Assembly: GCA_016713275.1 (NCBI GenBank)
Contig: JADJPL010000001.1
Coordinates: 679,001-743,000 of the forward strand
Direction of reading: 5' to 3'
DNA length: 64,000 nucleotides
DNA from: Haliscomenobacter sp.
GTDB taxonomy: Bacteria; Bacteroidota; Bacteroidia; Chitinophagales; Saprospiraceae
Below, one piece after another: positions 37,888-46,998 of this stretch. The notes under the pieces are model-generated. The model worked only from the letters and a program-made list of their open reading frames with translations. It searched no databases and was not told the DNA's origin. Both the position numbers and the translations under genes were made by a program. How positions within the stretch are numbered: the stretch's first letter is position 1; each line of letters starts with the position of its first letter.

Positions 37888-38142
37888 GTGAAAGTAAAAA
37901 TTACGGATCACGAAGTTCGGCAGTGGATGAAAGAGCACAATGACAAAATTGGGCAAATATTGGGGAATTTCATTGTAGACATCTACAAGGCAAACCAGAT
38001 CATCAAGGGATAAATGCCCTAGACCAATGCGTCGCTGCCTTTGCTGCCCAAGCCGCAAAGACCAACGCAAGCGCCGGTTGCGCTGGATTTGGTCAAGGTA
38101 GGCGCGGTCCTCGCCGCTATCGGGCACAAAACGGTTTGGTAA
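37888..38142 (+). pseudogene. Small-protein remnants ending in the shared tail module
   Basis: A GTG-started 41-codon frame (VKVKITDHEVRQWMKEHNDK, 37888-38013) is followed by a second piece whose last codons (38071-38142) read LDLVKVGAVLAAIGHKTVW, the tail also found at 39442 and 41226. The pieces are out of frame with each other, so this looks like a degraded member of that tail family. Confidence 0.45.
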
Positions 38143-38384
38143 AACCGGACCTTGCCTGCCTTTTTTGCTTGCCGCTGCCTTTTTCAGCAGGTACTTCTTT
38201 GACGCTTTGCCCTTTTTCCCTTACATTAGGGGAGCAAACCGTAGCGCCAACTGCTGCCGGTTTTTTTCATAAGCTAAACCACAACCGATGTTGCGCTGCT
38301 ACGTGTCCTTCGCATCTTGTTACCCTCTGCCGGGGTCTTCGGCGGGATTGAGGGGGTTTTCTGAGACTTTTTTGAGGAGTTATT
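38143..38384 (+). repeat. Leader repeat, copy C, with promoter and immediate hairpin
   Basis: Begins with AAACCGGACCTTGCC straight after the tail-module stop. Promoter TTTG (38197-38200), 20 nt, TACATTAG (38221-38228). Hairpin AAACCGTAGCGCC / CTGCCGGTTTTTTT. The body is cut short after GGTTTTCTGAGACTTTTTTG. It precedes the Doc toxin-antitoxin pair. Confidence 0.8.
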
Positions 38385-38529
38385 GACGGACCGGGTGCGG
38401 GGAATGCAACAGGGCCGGGGCAATGGGGATTTCTACGCCATGAAATGGCGGCAAGGCAATGGGTACACACAAGTAGGGAAAAAGAATAACAACACAAAAA
38501 AATCGTAAATTTGAGAAAATAGTATAATT

Positions 38530-38715
38530 ATGGAAAGCCAAATAAGAACCCAAATAAATCAGATAATCTTGAAACTTCCTGAAAATCAGTTGAAGCCAAT
38601 TCTTGAATATTTGCGTCAACTTGAGAAGGCGACAGTTGAACAATTGGAAACGGCGAATTTGGTAAAGAAAATCTTTGAAGAAGATGCTGAATTGCTTAAA
38701 AAATTGGCAGAATGA
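38530..38715 (+). CDS. Antitoxin-type small protein partnered with Doc
   Basis: 61 residues, helical: MESQIRTQINQIILKLPENQ, LKPILEYLRQLEKATVEQLE and an acidic tail. It overlaps the Doc-like gene by four bases (ATGA), the order and coupling usual for type II toxin-antitoxin pairs. The N-terminal half resembles DNA-binding or dimerisation parts of small antitoxins; the family is not certain. Confidence 0.7.
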   Translation: MESQIRTQINQIILKLPENQLKPILEYLRQLEKATVEQLETANLVKKIFEEDAELLKKLAE

Positions 38716-39089
38716 TAACGCTCAAAGAAGCCCTCGTCATTCACCAGTTAACGATTAATAAATTTGGTGGAAGTTATGGGGTAAGAGATATGAACCTCCT
38801 TGAGTCTGCCATTCAAAGACCAAATTCCACTTTTGACGGTAAAAACTTATATCCTGATCCAATAGCTAAGGCGGCGGCAATAATTGAAAGCATTGTCAAA
38901 AATCATCCGTTTTCAGATGGCAATAAGAGAACAGGATACATTTTGATGCGGCTTGTTTTACTCAAATCGAATTTTGACATTAAAGCCTCAGAAAAGGAAA
39001 AATACGAATTCGTAATAAAGATTGCAGAGGGAAAACTGGACTTCGACGAAATCAAATCTTGGATTGAACACAATTTAGACAAAGAATGA
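38712..39089 (+). CDS. doc: Doc-type toxin (Fic/death-on-curing family)
   Basis: 125 residues. The Fic core motif is intact: HPFSDGNKRTGYILMRL, with the catalytic histidine and phosphate-binding GNKR. The N-terminus ITLKEALVIHQLTINKFGGS, YGVRDMNLLESAIQRPNSTF is typical of Doc, which phosphorylates EF-Tu and halts translation until neutralised by its antitoxin. The upstream overlapping gene is the presumed antitoxin. A toxin-antitoxin pair as cargo fits a cassette array, where such modules act as stabilisers. Confidence 0.92.
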   Translation: MITLKEALVIHQLTINKFGGSYGVRDMNLLESAIQRPNSTFDGKNLYPDPIAKAAAIIESIVKNHPFSDGNKRTGYILMRLVLLKSNFDIKASEKEKYEFVIKIAEGKLDFDEIKSWIEHNLDKE

Positions 39090-39145
39090 AGCCTGTGCGT
39101 ATGTCTCTTCTTTTTACTCCAACATCATCAAAATAATCAACTGAC

Positions 39146-39442
39146 ATGAAGCTGCGCGTGGATATCAATGAAATCGAGACCGCCCTTATGAAGGTGCTGG
39201 AGGAACTCCGCAGCCAAAAAGGCGACCTCATCGATAGGGACCCGGCGGATTACTATTGGTCGATCGGCAAAGACGAGCGCTACAACCCATACGCCATTCC
39301 GGAGCACTTCACCCTGGGGCAGTTGACAGACGACCTGCAGGAGCTTAAAAAGCTTGCCCAGGGCGACGTAGCGCCGGTTGCCCTGGATTTGGTCAAGGTG
39401 CGCGCGGTCCTCGCCGCTATCGGGCACAAAACGGTGTGGTAA
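39146..39442 (+). CDS. 98-residue protein ending in the shared tail module
   Basis: Full reading frame: MKLRVDINEIETALMKVLEE, residues ~40-60 aromatic-rich (DPADYYWSIGKDERYNPYAI), then HFTLGQLTDDLQELKKLAQG and the tail LDLVKVRAVLAAIGHKTVW. The tail is shared with a different protein at 40793-41226 and a remnant at 38142, and each time leads straight into a leader repeat. Function unknown; a small acidic helical protein. Confidence 0.7.
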   Translation: MKLRVDINEIETALMKVLEELRSQKGDLIDRDPADYYWSIGKDERYNPYAIPEHFTLGQLTDDLQELKKLAQGDVAPVALDLVKVRAVLAAIGHKTVW

Positions 39443-39903
39443 AACCGGACCTTGCCTCCCTTTTTTGCCTGCCGCTGCCTTTTTGGGCCCTACCTCTTTG
39501 ACTTTTAGCCCTTTTACCTTACCTTAGGGAAGCAAAACCGAAGCGCCAAGCGCTGCCGGTTTTTTCATAAGCTAAACCACAATCGATGTTGCGCTTCTAT
39601 GTGCCCTTCACATCTTGTTATCGTCCGCCGGGGTCTTCGGCGGGGAGAAGGGTTTTCTGAGATTTTTGGAGGGGAAGAGTGGGCCAGATTTGGAGGGGGT
39701 GAGGTTTGTCTGTCTTCCCATTGGTGTCGTCCACAGAAAAAAGGCTGGGATAAGATCAGAAGCCCGCTGGACGACGGAGGGGACCGGGAAAATCAGGAAA
39801 AAGATAAGGGGACCGCGCAAATAAGGGATTTACCGCAACCTGGACCAACAAAGTAAGGGGGAAAAAGGATGGGGGTACTTATTTGGAGTTTCGGGTATAC
39901 AAT
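39443..39903 (+). repeat. Leader repeat, copy D, with promoter and immediate hairpin
   Basis: AAACCGGACCTTGCC follows the tail stop. Promoter TTTG (39497-39500), 19 nt, TACCTTAG (39520-39527). Hairpin AAAACCGAAGCGCC / GCGCTGCCGGTTTTTT. Complete body through GGCTGGGATAAGATCAGAAG to GGTACTTATTTGGAGTTTCG and GGTATACAA just ahead of the cargo. Confidence 0.82.
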
Positions 39904-39920
39904 AGTTATATTCAATAAAA

Positions 39921-40553
39921 ATGAAAAGAATATTATTCACAATGGTCCTATTGACTTTTATGGTAAAATCATATTCGCAAGTGTTTGAAAAAGTGAAGAA
40001 TATACAAGACTATTTTGAACTGATCAAAGATGAGTGGATTTGTGATTTCACCTGTTCTAATAAAAAAATTGTGAATATAAGGAACGGATATATTTCATTT
40101 AGACCATTGGATTCTGAGGATGAACCTCTTTTTCAAATGGCATTATTTAAGGACTCTAAAGGAAAAGACCTAATTGTAATTCATTCACCGGGTTATGCCT
40201 GTGCCGATTTTTGATTGTGCTCATACTGAGGAAAGAAAAACCTTTTTTTTAAAGTATGGAAAAGAGGAGTGGGTAGATGTCAGTCAAGTGGTATTACCTC
40301 AAATTCTAACTGAACATTTTTATGCGGATTCTACAAACGCAAAAATTGTCAGTGAGTATGCTTCCCATGCTATTGCATATGAACTTCCACAGTTTGGTCA
40401 AACAATTAGGTTGAAACTTGAGATTTGCGACGATTATATCAACTTTGATGAACCTGTTTAAGCGATAAACAGATTGAAAAACTTTTGAAAGAAAGAAAAA
40501 CTCTATTATTAAAATGGAATAAAAGGTTAGGAGTTTTTGAATTGGGGGAATAA
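39921..40553 (+). CDS. Exported protein of unknown function (cargo of leader D), two frameshifts
   Basis: Signal peptide (RILFTMVLLTFMVKSYSQ) followed by VFEKVKNIQDYFELIKDEWI and CDFTCSNKKIVNIRNGYISF. The frame breaks at GATTTTTGA near 40210 (one T too many) and continues CAHTEERKTFFLKYGKEEWV, then breaks near 40457 and ends SDKQIEKLLKERKTLLLKWN at 40553. Joined ~210 residues. No family recognised. An attC-like hairpin starts right behind it. Confidence 0.6.
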
Positions 40554-40556
40554 TGA

Positions 40557-40624
40557 ATATAACAACGTACATGACGGGCATGTCGGCTAAACGCCGCCCC
40601 GCCGCATGTACTAACCGTTAATCA
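40557..40624. repeat. attC-like hairpin 2
   Basis: ATATAACAACGTACATG ... GCATGTACTAACCGTTAATC: outer TAAC/GTTA, inner TACATG/CATGTA and CGGGC-type arms separated by bulges. The 3' core GTTAATC is near the integron consensus GTTRRRY. It lies four bases behind a stop codon. Confidence 0.45.
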
Positions 40625-40654
40625 ACCCCTCCCAAACCATAAAACCAAGGCAGA

Positions 40655-40776
40655 TGCCGCTTTTTCGAATGGGATGAAAAAAAAAGAACAAGGCGAACGA
40701 GAAGAAACACGGATTAACGTTAGAAGATGCAACAAACGTATTTGACGATCCAGACCGGATACAGTACCTTGCCTAA
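40655..40776 (+). pseudogene. BrnT-type (DUF497) toxin relic
   Basis: With one base restored in a run of nine A (40678-40685 region) it reads FFEWDEKKKNKANEKKHGLT, LEDATNVFDDPDRIQY, the first half of a BrnT toxin, and then stops. The C-terminal half is absent and there is no proper start codon. A second relic lies at 36558. Confidence 0.6.
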
Positions 40777-40792
40777 GCTAAAGAAGAAAGAA

Positions 40793-41226
40793 ATGCATAG
40801 GAAGCAGATTTCAGTTGCGGAGGCGTTGAAACTCCTGAAAAGGGGAAAACGCTGAAAGTCGCCATTGATTTCCAGGAGGCGAAAGTCAAGGCTTTGGAAG
40901 CCTTTAAATTAGGGGAAGGCGGAATTGAGGTGCCTGATGAAGTAATCGTGTATGATGACGCGGATGTGGCATTCGATCCCGAATTTGATGCGTATGAATG
41001 GCAACGAACGGATATGGATCCCTTTAAAGAAAGGCTTACCGTTCATATTGAAATGGAGAAGAGTGAAGGCGTGGATTCAAAAAATGGCATCGAATTAGAC
41101 CATTTGCTTGAAAAGCTGATTCACGACTTTTACTCTTCATCAAATGATAAAAGGAAAGTAACCCATCCAGATTTGGTCAAGGTGAGCGCTGTCCTCGCCG
41201 CTATTGGACACAAGACGGTGTGGTAA
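40793..41226 (+). CDS. Partner-type protein with shared tail module (one-base frameshift near 40840)
   Basis: From ATG 40793: MHRKQISVAEALKLL, then a lost A in CTGAAAAGGGG, then GKTLKVAIDFQEAKVKALEA, FKLGEGGIEVPDEVIVYDDA. It lies directly behind the BrnT relic where an antitoxin would be, though it is not a BrnA. The C-terminal third (LTVHIEMEKSEGVDSKNGIE onward) may come from another protein. It ends with the tail DLVKVSAVLAAIGHKTVW, which again runs into a leader repeat. Confidence 0.55.
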
Positions 41227-41690
41227 AACCGGACCTTGACTTCCTTTTTTTACGTGCCGCTGCCTTTTTCGCCCCTACTCCTTTGCCTTTTAGCCCTTTT
41301 ACCTTACATTAGGGGAGCAAAACCGAAGCGCCATGCGCTGCCGGTTTTTTTCATAAGCTAAACCACAACCGATGTTGCGCTTCTACGTGCCTTTCGCATC
41401 TTGTTCTCGTCTGCCGGGGTCTTCGGCGGGGGAGAGGGGTTTTCTAACAGATTTTGGGGGAAGAGCGGGCCAGATTTGGAGGGGTGAGGTATGTCTGCCT
41501 TCCTATAGGTGTCCACAGGAAAAAGGCTGGGACAAGATCAGAAGGCTGCTGGACGATTGAGGGGATCGGGAAAAACAGGAAAAGATAAGGGACCTCAAAA
41601 CAAGGATTTACCCCAAACCTGGACCAACAAAGGAAGGGGGGAAAAAGGATGGAGCTTATTGGGAGTTCAGGTATACAAAGTTATGGGTAA
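41227..41690 (+). repeat. Leader repeat, copy E, with promoter and immediate hairpin
   Basis: AAACCGGACCTTGAC follows the tail stop. Promoter TTTG (41282-41285), 19 nt, TACATTAG (41305-41312). Hairpin AAAACCGAAGCGCC / GCGCTGCCGGTTTTTTT. Body complete to GGCTGGGACAAGATCAGAAG and to GGGAGTTCAGGTATACAAAG before the cargo. Confidence 0.82.
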
Positions 41691-41711
41691 TGTGAAACTA
41701 AAATCTAAATT

Positions 41712-42357
41712 ATGAAGAATCTAATTTTAACAATTTCAGTGATTTTGACTGTAAACCTTGTATATAGTCAAAATAGTATAAAAGATTATTTTTTACCAAC
41801 AACACCCAATAATAAATCGACCTACTATAAATTAAGCTCAACAACTGGTGAGAAAGTTGAAAAGTTCAAAACATTAATTTGTTTTTTAAACAAATCTCAA
41901 AGTTTCGAATTGTTAATCGCAAAATGGTTGACAGTAAACCAACAAGCATTCAAACATTTGTTCTTCAGATAAATAACACCGATATTAAAATTACGAAAAC
42001 TATTTTCACATCACCTTTTGTAACGAATAAGCAACAAAGTTATAATCCACCGATGATTTATATAAAATTACCTCAGAATAATCAGAAAGCGACTTGGGAT
42101 TATACTAAAACATCTGGCGATACATACAAATGTTTTTCTGAATATGTTAATGTTTTAATTGAGGGAAAAGAGAATAAGGCGATTAAAGTGAACGCAAATA
42201 CATCGATGAGAATGGAAAAATTAAAGATAATTATTCTGATATTGAAATTTATGTAAAAGGAATAGACTTTGGAAGACTCAATTCTTTAGGAACTGATGAT
42301 GAGATTTTAGAAAAGCAAGAAAATGACCCAGAGGCACTTAAAAAAATTAATGTTTAA
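41712..42357 (+). CDS. Exported protein of unknown function (cargo of leader E), frameshifted
   Basis: Signal peptide (NLILTISVILTVNLVYSQ), then NSIKDYFLPTTPNNKSTYYK. The frame shifts near 41900, continuing as QINNTDIKITKTIFTSPFVT and TWDYTKTSGDTYKCFSEYVN, and again near 42210, continuing as DNYSDIEIYVKGIDFGRLNS to a stop at 42357. Joined ~215 residues. Not recognised; in style it resembles the other exported cargo proteins of this array. Confidence 0.55.
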
Positions 42358-42399
42358 AAGGCCGATTGCGGATTTATTCTAATTATAAAACTGGATTCT

Positions 42400-42861
42400 A
42401 TGTATTATCAAACATTTGATGAGAATAACGCAAGAACAATACTTGGAAGTATTGGCTCTAAGACATTGATAATTATTGAGTAAATCCAAGCTATGCTACT
42501 GATAGTACTTTTGATAGAACTATTACAAAAAAGTAAAAGGTTTTTTGCAAAAAAATAATTATGATAGTTGGTTAATGTTGAATATTTTGCGCAAAGAGCT
42601 ACAAATCCAAAGAATCTTCACACAAATTTTGATATTCATTATCACCACGAAAATTTAAGGCAAATAGAAAACTATCTGCAAAAGGTAAATTCGGCAAAAA
42701 TTTGGTGTGCTTGGGGTGAAACTATTCTTATTCGCTCATACTTATCTTTACTTTTAAAGGACATTGTAACTATTTTGGGTCGTTTCAATTATGATTTTGT
42801 CTCATTTGGTGAAGAGACTAAAACTGGACATCCGAGGCATCCTTCACGATTGCCCTTATGA
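42400..42861 (+). CDS. DUF1643 family protein, several frameshifts
   Basis: Three pieces in different frames line up with DUF1643: MYYQTFDENNARTILGSIGS, KTLIIIE, then NPSYATDSTFDRTITK (the family's NPS.AT motif), then LNIFAQRATNPKNLHTNFDI and GEETKTGHPRHPSRLPL (the family's ends-with KTKSGHPRHP motif). Breaks lie near 42481, 42535 and 42565. About 155 residues. Function of DUF1643 is unknown; it is frequent in mobile regions. An attC-like hairpin follows 50 bases later. Confidence 0.65.
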
Positions 42862-42910
42862 TAGTAAAGAAAGAATATTTAATATCGACAAATACTTAAT
42901 TGAAAAATGC

Positions 42911-43037
42911 ACATAACATACGGTGGCATCAAATTGTGCGGGCTTTCGTGCATAAACCGAACAGATGTGCCTACACGAACATTTGTGCGTTTACGAGAAG
43001 TGCCAAGCAAGCCCGCACCTGCGGCTACCGTTGTCCG
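42911..43037. repeat. attC-like hairpin 3
   Basis: ACATAACATACGGTGGC at the left and CGGCTACCGTTGTCC at the right; inner arms GTGCGGGCTT and AAGCCCGCAC pair perfectly, outer ACGGT/ACCGT pair, and the bases between are unpaired on one side, as in attC. Arms are separated by ~60 bases. The 3' core GTTGTCC departs from GTTRRRY at one position. Confidence 0.45.
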
Positions 43038-43071
43038 TTGTGGCAATAAAGCATCATAATTATATAAACAT

Positions 43072-43422
43072 ATGAAGGCATCCAAATCCATTCCAACGAA
43101 GGAACATTTGATTGAATTAATTTCCACAGGGAGGATCGAGGAGGTCATTGAAGAATCTCTGGATCGTGTCAAATTTATGATTTCAACTTCTGAAACAGGT
43201 CAATATATCGATATTTTTAAAGGTATATTAATGCTATCAAGAAGAATGCGAGATGTTAAGTAAATCAAATCTTGGGATATTTTCCAATCAAGAAATACAA
43301 ATTGAAAAGAATAACATAACAGCATCATTGGGTGATTGGATAGGATATTTACCGCAGGATTATTAGGATTTCAACTCCAAGCCATATTTTTGATTTTAAT
43401 GTTGAGCACAAGTATCATCCAT
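43072..43422 (+). pseudogene. Effector-associated-domain (EAD11-like) protein start, cut by an IS
   Basis: 63 codons read MKASKSIPTKEHLIELISTG, RIEEVIEESLDRVKFMI and DIFKGILMLSRRMRDVK, then a stop; another frame continues NLGIFSNQEIQIEKNNITAS. The pattern (Leu-Ile-x-x-G-Lys/Arg-x-Glu-Glu-Ala/Val, later a helix with Ser-Arg-x-x) is that of small helical death-like EAD11 adaptor domains, which recruit effectors in bacterial conflict systems. The reading continues up to the IS at 43423. Protease and TPR traces beyond the IS may belong to the same locus. Confidence 0.4.
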
Positions 43423-45062
43423 TTAGTGTCTGTCCATTTAGTCTCGGTTTAACAAAATCGTTCAGTATGGGGCAACATAAGTTCCCATGCTAATTTAGCC
43501 GGCATTTGCGTTTTCGGTTGTTTCGGAGGTTCATTATACCCAGAATTTGTATTTTGAAGCAATTGTTACTTTGAATGGGCAGTCTGCTCCCATGAAAGTA
43601 CTAAAAAAGTACTTAAAATCAGCCTTTAGAACTGTTCAAGCAAGAGCGAAGTCATTACCCTGATGTTATAGGCAATAACGCTCCACATAACTTTGCTTCT
43701 AAAATGTTCAAATCCTTTCCAGTTGCATCTTGTCAAATTAAATCCCCGGATCAAATTGGAAATGTTAGCTTCGATGCCGCTTCTCCATTTCTTCAACCGG
43801 GTCTCCATATTTTTACTGCTTACGATGTTTTTCAGGCCGCCGACAATCTTGTTAAAAACGATATTGGCGATGCCTAACCCTTGTGCATATTCCGCATTGG
43901 CTTTGGATGCATACCCGCCGTCGGAGACACTGTCCCTGGGAATTTTGCCATATGAGTCTTTCAATTTGTCCATCGTACCCTGATATAAAGTGCTGTCTGC
44001 CGGATTGCCATTGAGTATATCGCAAATCAGAATAAGATTGCTTTTTCCACTACCGATGTTGACTTTATGCCCGAATTTCACCTTCCTGTTGCCTTTTACG
44101 ATGATGTCGGTGTGCAATTCATATATCGAAAACAATTTTTGGTCATTGGGCACCGCCTCGCCGGCTATTTCCTTTCGGTATGTCATATCATATACTTGGA
44201 GCATTAATGGCATCAACCGCTCCATTTGCTCGATGATCGCCCAGGCAGCTATACTGCCTGTTTGAGGTTTTTTTTTATCGCATTCGATATGTTATTAATC
44301 ACTTTGGTGAATAAAATCAACTGTTTATTGAACAAATCTACCCGCTTATCACCACTTTTAGTGTTGTTTATCTTGAAATATGTCTTCTTTGCACCTTTGA
44401 GGTAGTCTTGGTATTTTAGGTCGTTAACCTCCCCGGCCAGGTGGCTCAACAACCGGTGGCTCTCTTTGATGCAGTCCCATACCAAGGAGTTGTTCGTAGG
44501 GTAATGCACATTCGATTCTACCACAAAACTGTCCTGGCGAAACTGTTCAACGCTTTCCAAGCCTTCCTCTATCGCAAATTTGTTGATCGCCAACATCAAT
44601 TTGTCCAAACTTTCCTTACTGATTTTCGAAATATACTTTTGGTACATCTGAAAACTATATTCCCGGTTCGGGTTCAATTTGATAAATGCGGCGCAACTCC
44701 GAGAGTCCCACTGAGCGTCCTCCAATGCACGGTAATCAAGCCCTTTTAGTTCCTTGTAAACCGCAGCACGAAGTATTTGCTCTACACTCGGCATATCCCC
44801 GCGTCCGAAGTTGCTCGATTTCTGACCACTCATAATGTCATCCTTCACCGTGTCAAGCAATTCCGGATGTTCCTCTAAAAGTGTATCAAACAGACCAAGT
44901 TCGGGGTTTCGTGCCCAAACTTCAGACTCATACTTCGTCTGTAAACGGGTAAACAATGGCATTTTCATGCCACTAGTTTACAATATTTTATATTAAAATA
45001 AAAAATAATTTATTGATTGCCTTATCTTTACATCGATATTTGACTTTATTGACAGACACTAA
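43423..45062. mobile_element. Insertion sequence, about 1.64 kb, with terminal inverted repeats
   Basis: Left end TTAGTGTCTGTCCATTTAGT (43423 onward) and the reverse complement of the right end, TTAGTGTCTGTCAATAAAGT, agree in 17 of 20 positions. One transposase locus on the minus strand fills it. Flanks give at most a 3-base duplication (ATT), which I cannot settle. It is inserted in a decayed conflict-type locus. Confidence 0.75.
43626..44968 (-). CDS. DDE transposase of the IS1182/IS5-like group, in two frames
   Basis: The first frame (44249-44968) gives MPLFTRLQTKYESEVW, MPSVEQILRAAVYKELKGLD, YRALEDAQWDSRSCAAFIKL and the first catalytic Asp in QFRQDSFVVESNVHYPTNNS. The second (43626-44225) gives MLQVYDMTYRKEIAGEAVPN, HTDIIVKGNRKVKFGHKVNI, the second Asp in VSDGGYASKANAEYAQGLGI and a Glu further on. 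They join at a run of nine A followed by C (44264-44276 region): A AAA AAC is a classical -1 slippery heptamer and a -1 shift yields KKPQTGSIAAWAIIEQMERL. Either programmed shifting or another homopolymer indel. Confidence 0.85.
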
Positions 45063-45741
45063 TTATGGGCTCATCGGCGGTGGTAACATCAGTTGGTGGC
45101 AATCCAAACAAAATAGGAGTTACGCAAAATAGTTAACTTCCGTCATGGAAATAAAATTAAACATCGCACAATTGTTGAGCACTCCGTGAAAGGAACAGCT
45201 GTGTTCGTGCCGCAGAGGTGCTGGAAGTTAGCCATGACAAAAGTCAACCGGCTGTTGAAGGGAGCCTATAGAGGTAAGAATTTTCGATGACATTTTGGGA
45301 TGAAAGGATGGTAACAGATTGCGGCATGGTGATGATTACTCCACATCGAGCAATCGCGTCAAGCCAAGAACACAGAATAGCCGAAAATTGCACCGTTACT
45401 GAAGACTGGAAGATCAAACGCCTTTTGCCTGGATACAGAATTTCAGAAGATATGTCGTCCGTCATGAATAGTACCAAGTGAACTTTTAAAGCTGGCATGT
45501 ACTATTATTCTGCTCAAAGTTTTAGATAGCTTCTAGAATGAAATTATTGAAGTCAATGGGAAGAACAATATCTGGTGTTTCTAATTTTAGTGGAGCCCAT
45601 TTTAAATTACTTTCTAGACCTAATACAAAAGAATATTTGTACCCTATTCTTATTGATACCAATATCGAGTTTAATAGCTCCCTTTTTATTTCGACAATGC
45701 TGAGGAGAAACCTCTAACGATAGTTGTGAGATACAATTTGC
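45063..45741. pseudogene. Degraded coding DNA between the IS and the subtilase fragment
   Basis: No continuous frame. Short readable pieces appear: MGSSAVVTSVGGNPNKIGV just behind the IS, and MKLLKSMGRTISGVSNFSGA, HFKLLSRPNTKEYLYPILID near 45539-45660, which could be the N-terminal part of the protease that follows. Confidence 0.4.
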
Positions 45742-46390
45742 ATGATTGATTCAGGAATACTCACAAAGCATCCCTTATTTAAAGATCGAGTTATTGACAC
45801 TATTGATTTTACAGGAGAAGAGTTGAGGACAAGTGGGCATGGAACAATGGTCTCGTTTCTTTGGTTGGCTAGAAACCCTGCAAGAAATTGGACTGTAAAG
45901 GTTAAGTTTCTTGTTGCAAAAGCGCTAGATGAGCATAATCAGGAACTGAAAAAAATCTAATTTCGGCAATTAATTGGGCAGTTGACAAAGAAGCTCATAT
46001 AATTAACGTCAGTGCTGGGTTCGACCGTCAATTTTGGTTTTATAATCCATGTAAAGGGACTTGCAGAATATGTAAGGCTGCAGAAAAAGCCGCCGGTAAA
46101 GTTTTTGCATTCTATGCCTCGGCTGGCAATAATGGAAGGACTGTTTGCCCTGCAAGATCAGGAGTTTATAACCCAGATAGCAAAGTGATCGCTGTTGGAT
46201 CAAGCAATGCTGCTACTGGAGAAAAAGAGAAATGGTCTGGCATTGGCAACATATACTCACCGGGTACAATTAATTTTCAGTCAATAAAGAAGACAAGATC
46301 AAATGAGAGTAGACTAGCACTAATTGAAAAAATGATGTTTAGCGTTTGGGAGAATAAAGAATATGAAAAGCTATATCATATTTGATTCAA
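45742..46390 (+). pseudogene. Subtilisin-like (S8) peptidase remnant
   Basis: The first piece has the Asp box (MIDSGILTKHPLFKDRVIDT) and the His box (SGHGTMV). Another frame continues LISAINWAVDKEAHIINVSA, VFAFYASAGNNGRTVCPARS, GVYNPDSKVIAVGSSNAATG. The GTS box with the catalytic serine is not found; the area reads SPGTINFQ. The break near 45958 is one base. Decayed, and probably inactive even if frames were repaired. Confidence 0.65.
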
Positions 46391-46499
46391 TTAAAGGAAG
46401 AGCTGGTTCAAATTGCAACTAAAGTCCAATTGGACTTAATCAAGGATAAGTTTTGTCGTCTTAGAACCCTAATCGCAGATAAATATTTCCAATGAAGGC

Positions 46500-46830
46500 A
46501 ATTACGACTTAGCTCTAAAGTTCCATTTAGACTCTATGAATGAATTCAAGGTAATCGAGGGCCATAGTGAAAAATGCACTTTTTGGAACACACCTTTCTA
46601 TTGGTATCTGTTATGCAGAGACTGGAAACATTGATCTGGCATTTAAAAACCTTACTATGGCCCAAAAAAATATATGATGAATCGCAGGTTCCATGCAGAG
46701 ATTATAGATTGTATTATTTGCATGAGTATTTAGGAATATGCTACCTTCAAAAGGAAGAACCTAATCCGGCTTATGCAATGAAAATTTTGAACTAGCTCTC
46801 GCGTATAGCAGGAGTTTTATCCAGATACTT
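46500..46830 (+). pseudogene. TPR-like helical repeat remnant
   Basis: Pieces in two frames give GICYAETGNIDLAFKNLTMA, QKIYDESQVPCRDYRLYYLH and EYLGICYLQKEEPNPAYAMK, which have TPR spacing (W/L-G-Y-A-P pattern). Probably the C-terminal part of the same protein as the subtilase fragment, with further indels. 46830-46998 shows only short AT-rich pieces. Confidence 0.45.
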
Positions 46831-46998
46831 ATTTCTATGCTCTTAATTGCCTTCTTAATATCGCAAGTTCACAAATTATATTAGAAAAAATTGATAGTGC
46901 GAATAAAATAATTGAATTAATTCCCGATATTGAAGTACTGTTAATGAATTCAAAACAACTTGATTTGTTAAGTAAGCTCAGATTAAAAATTAGCCAAC

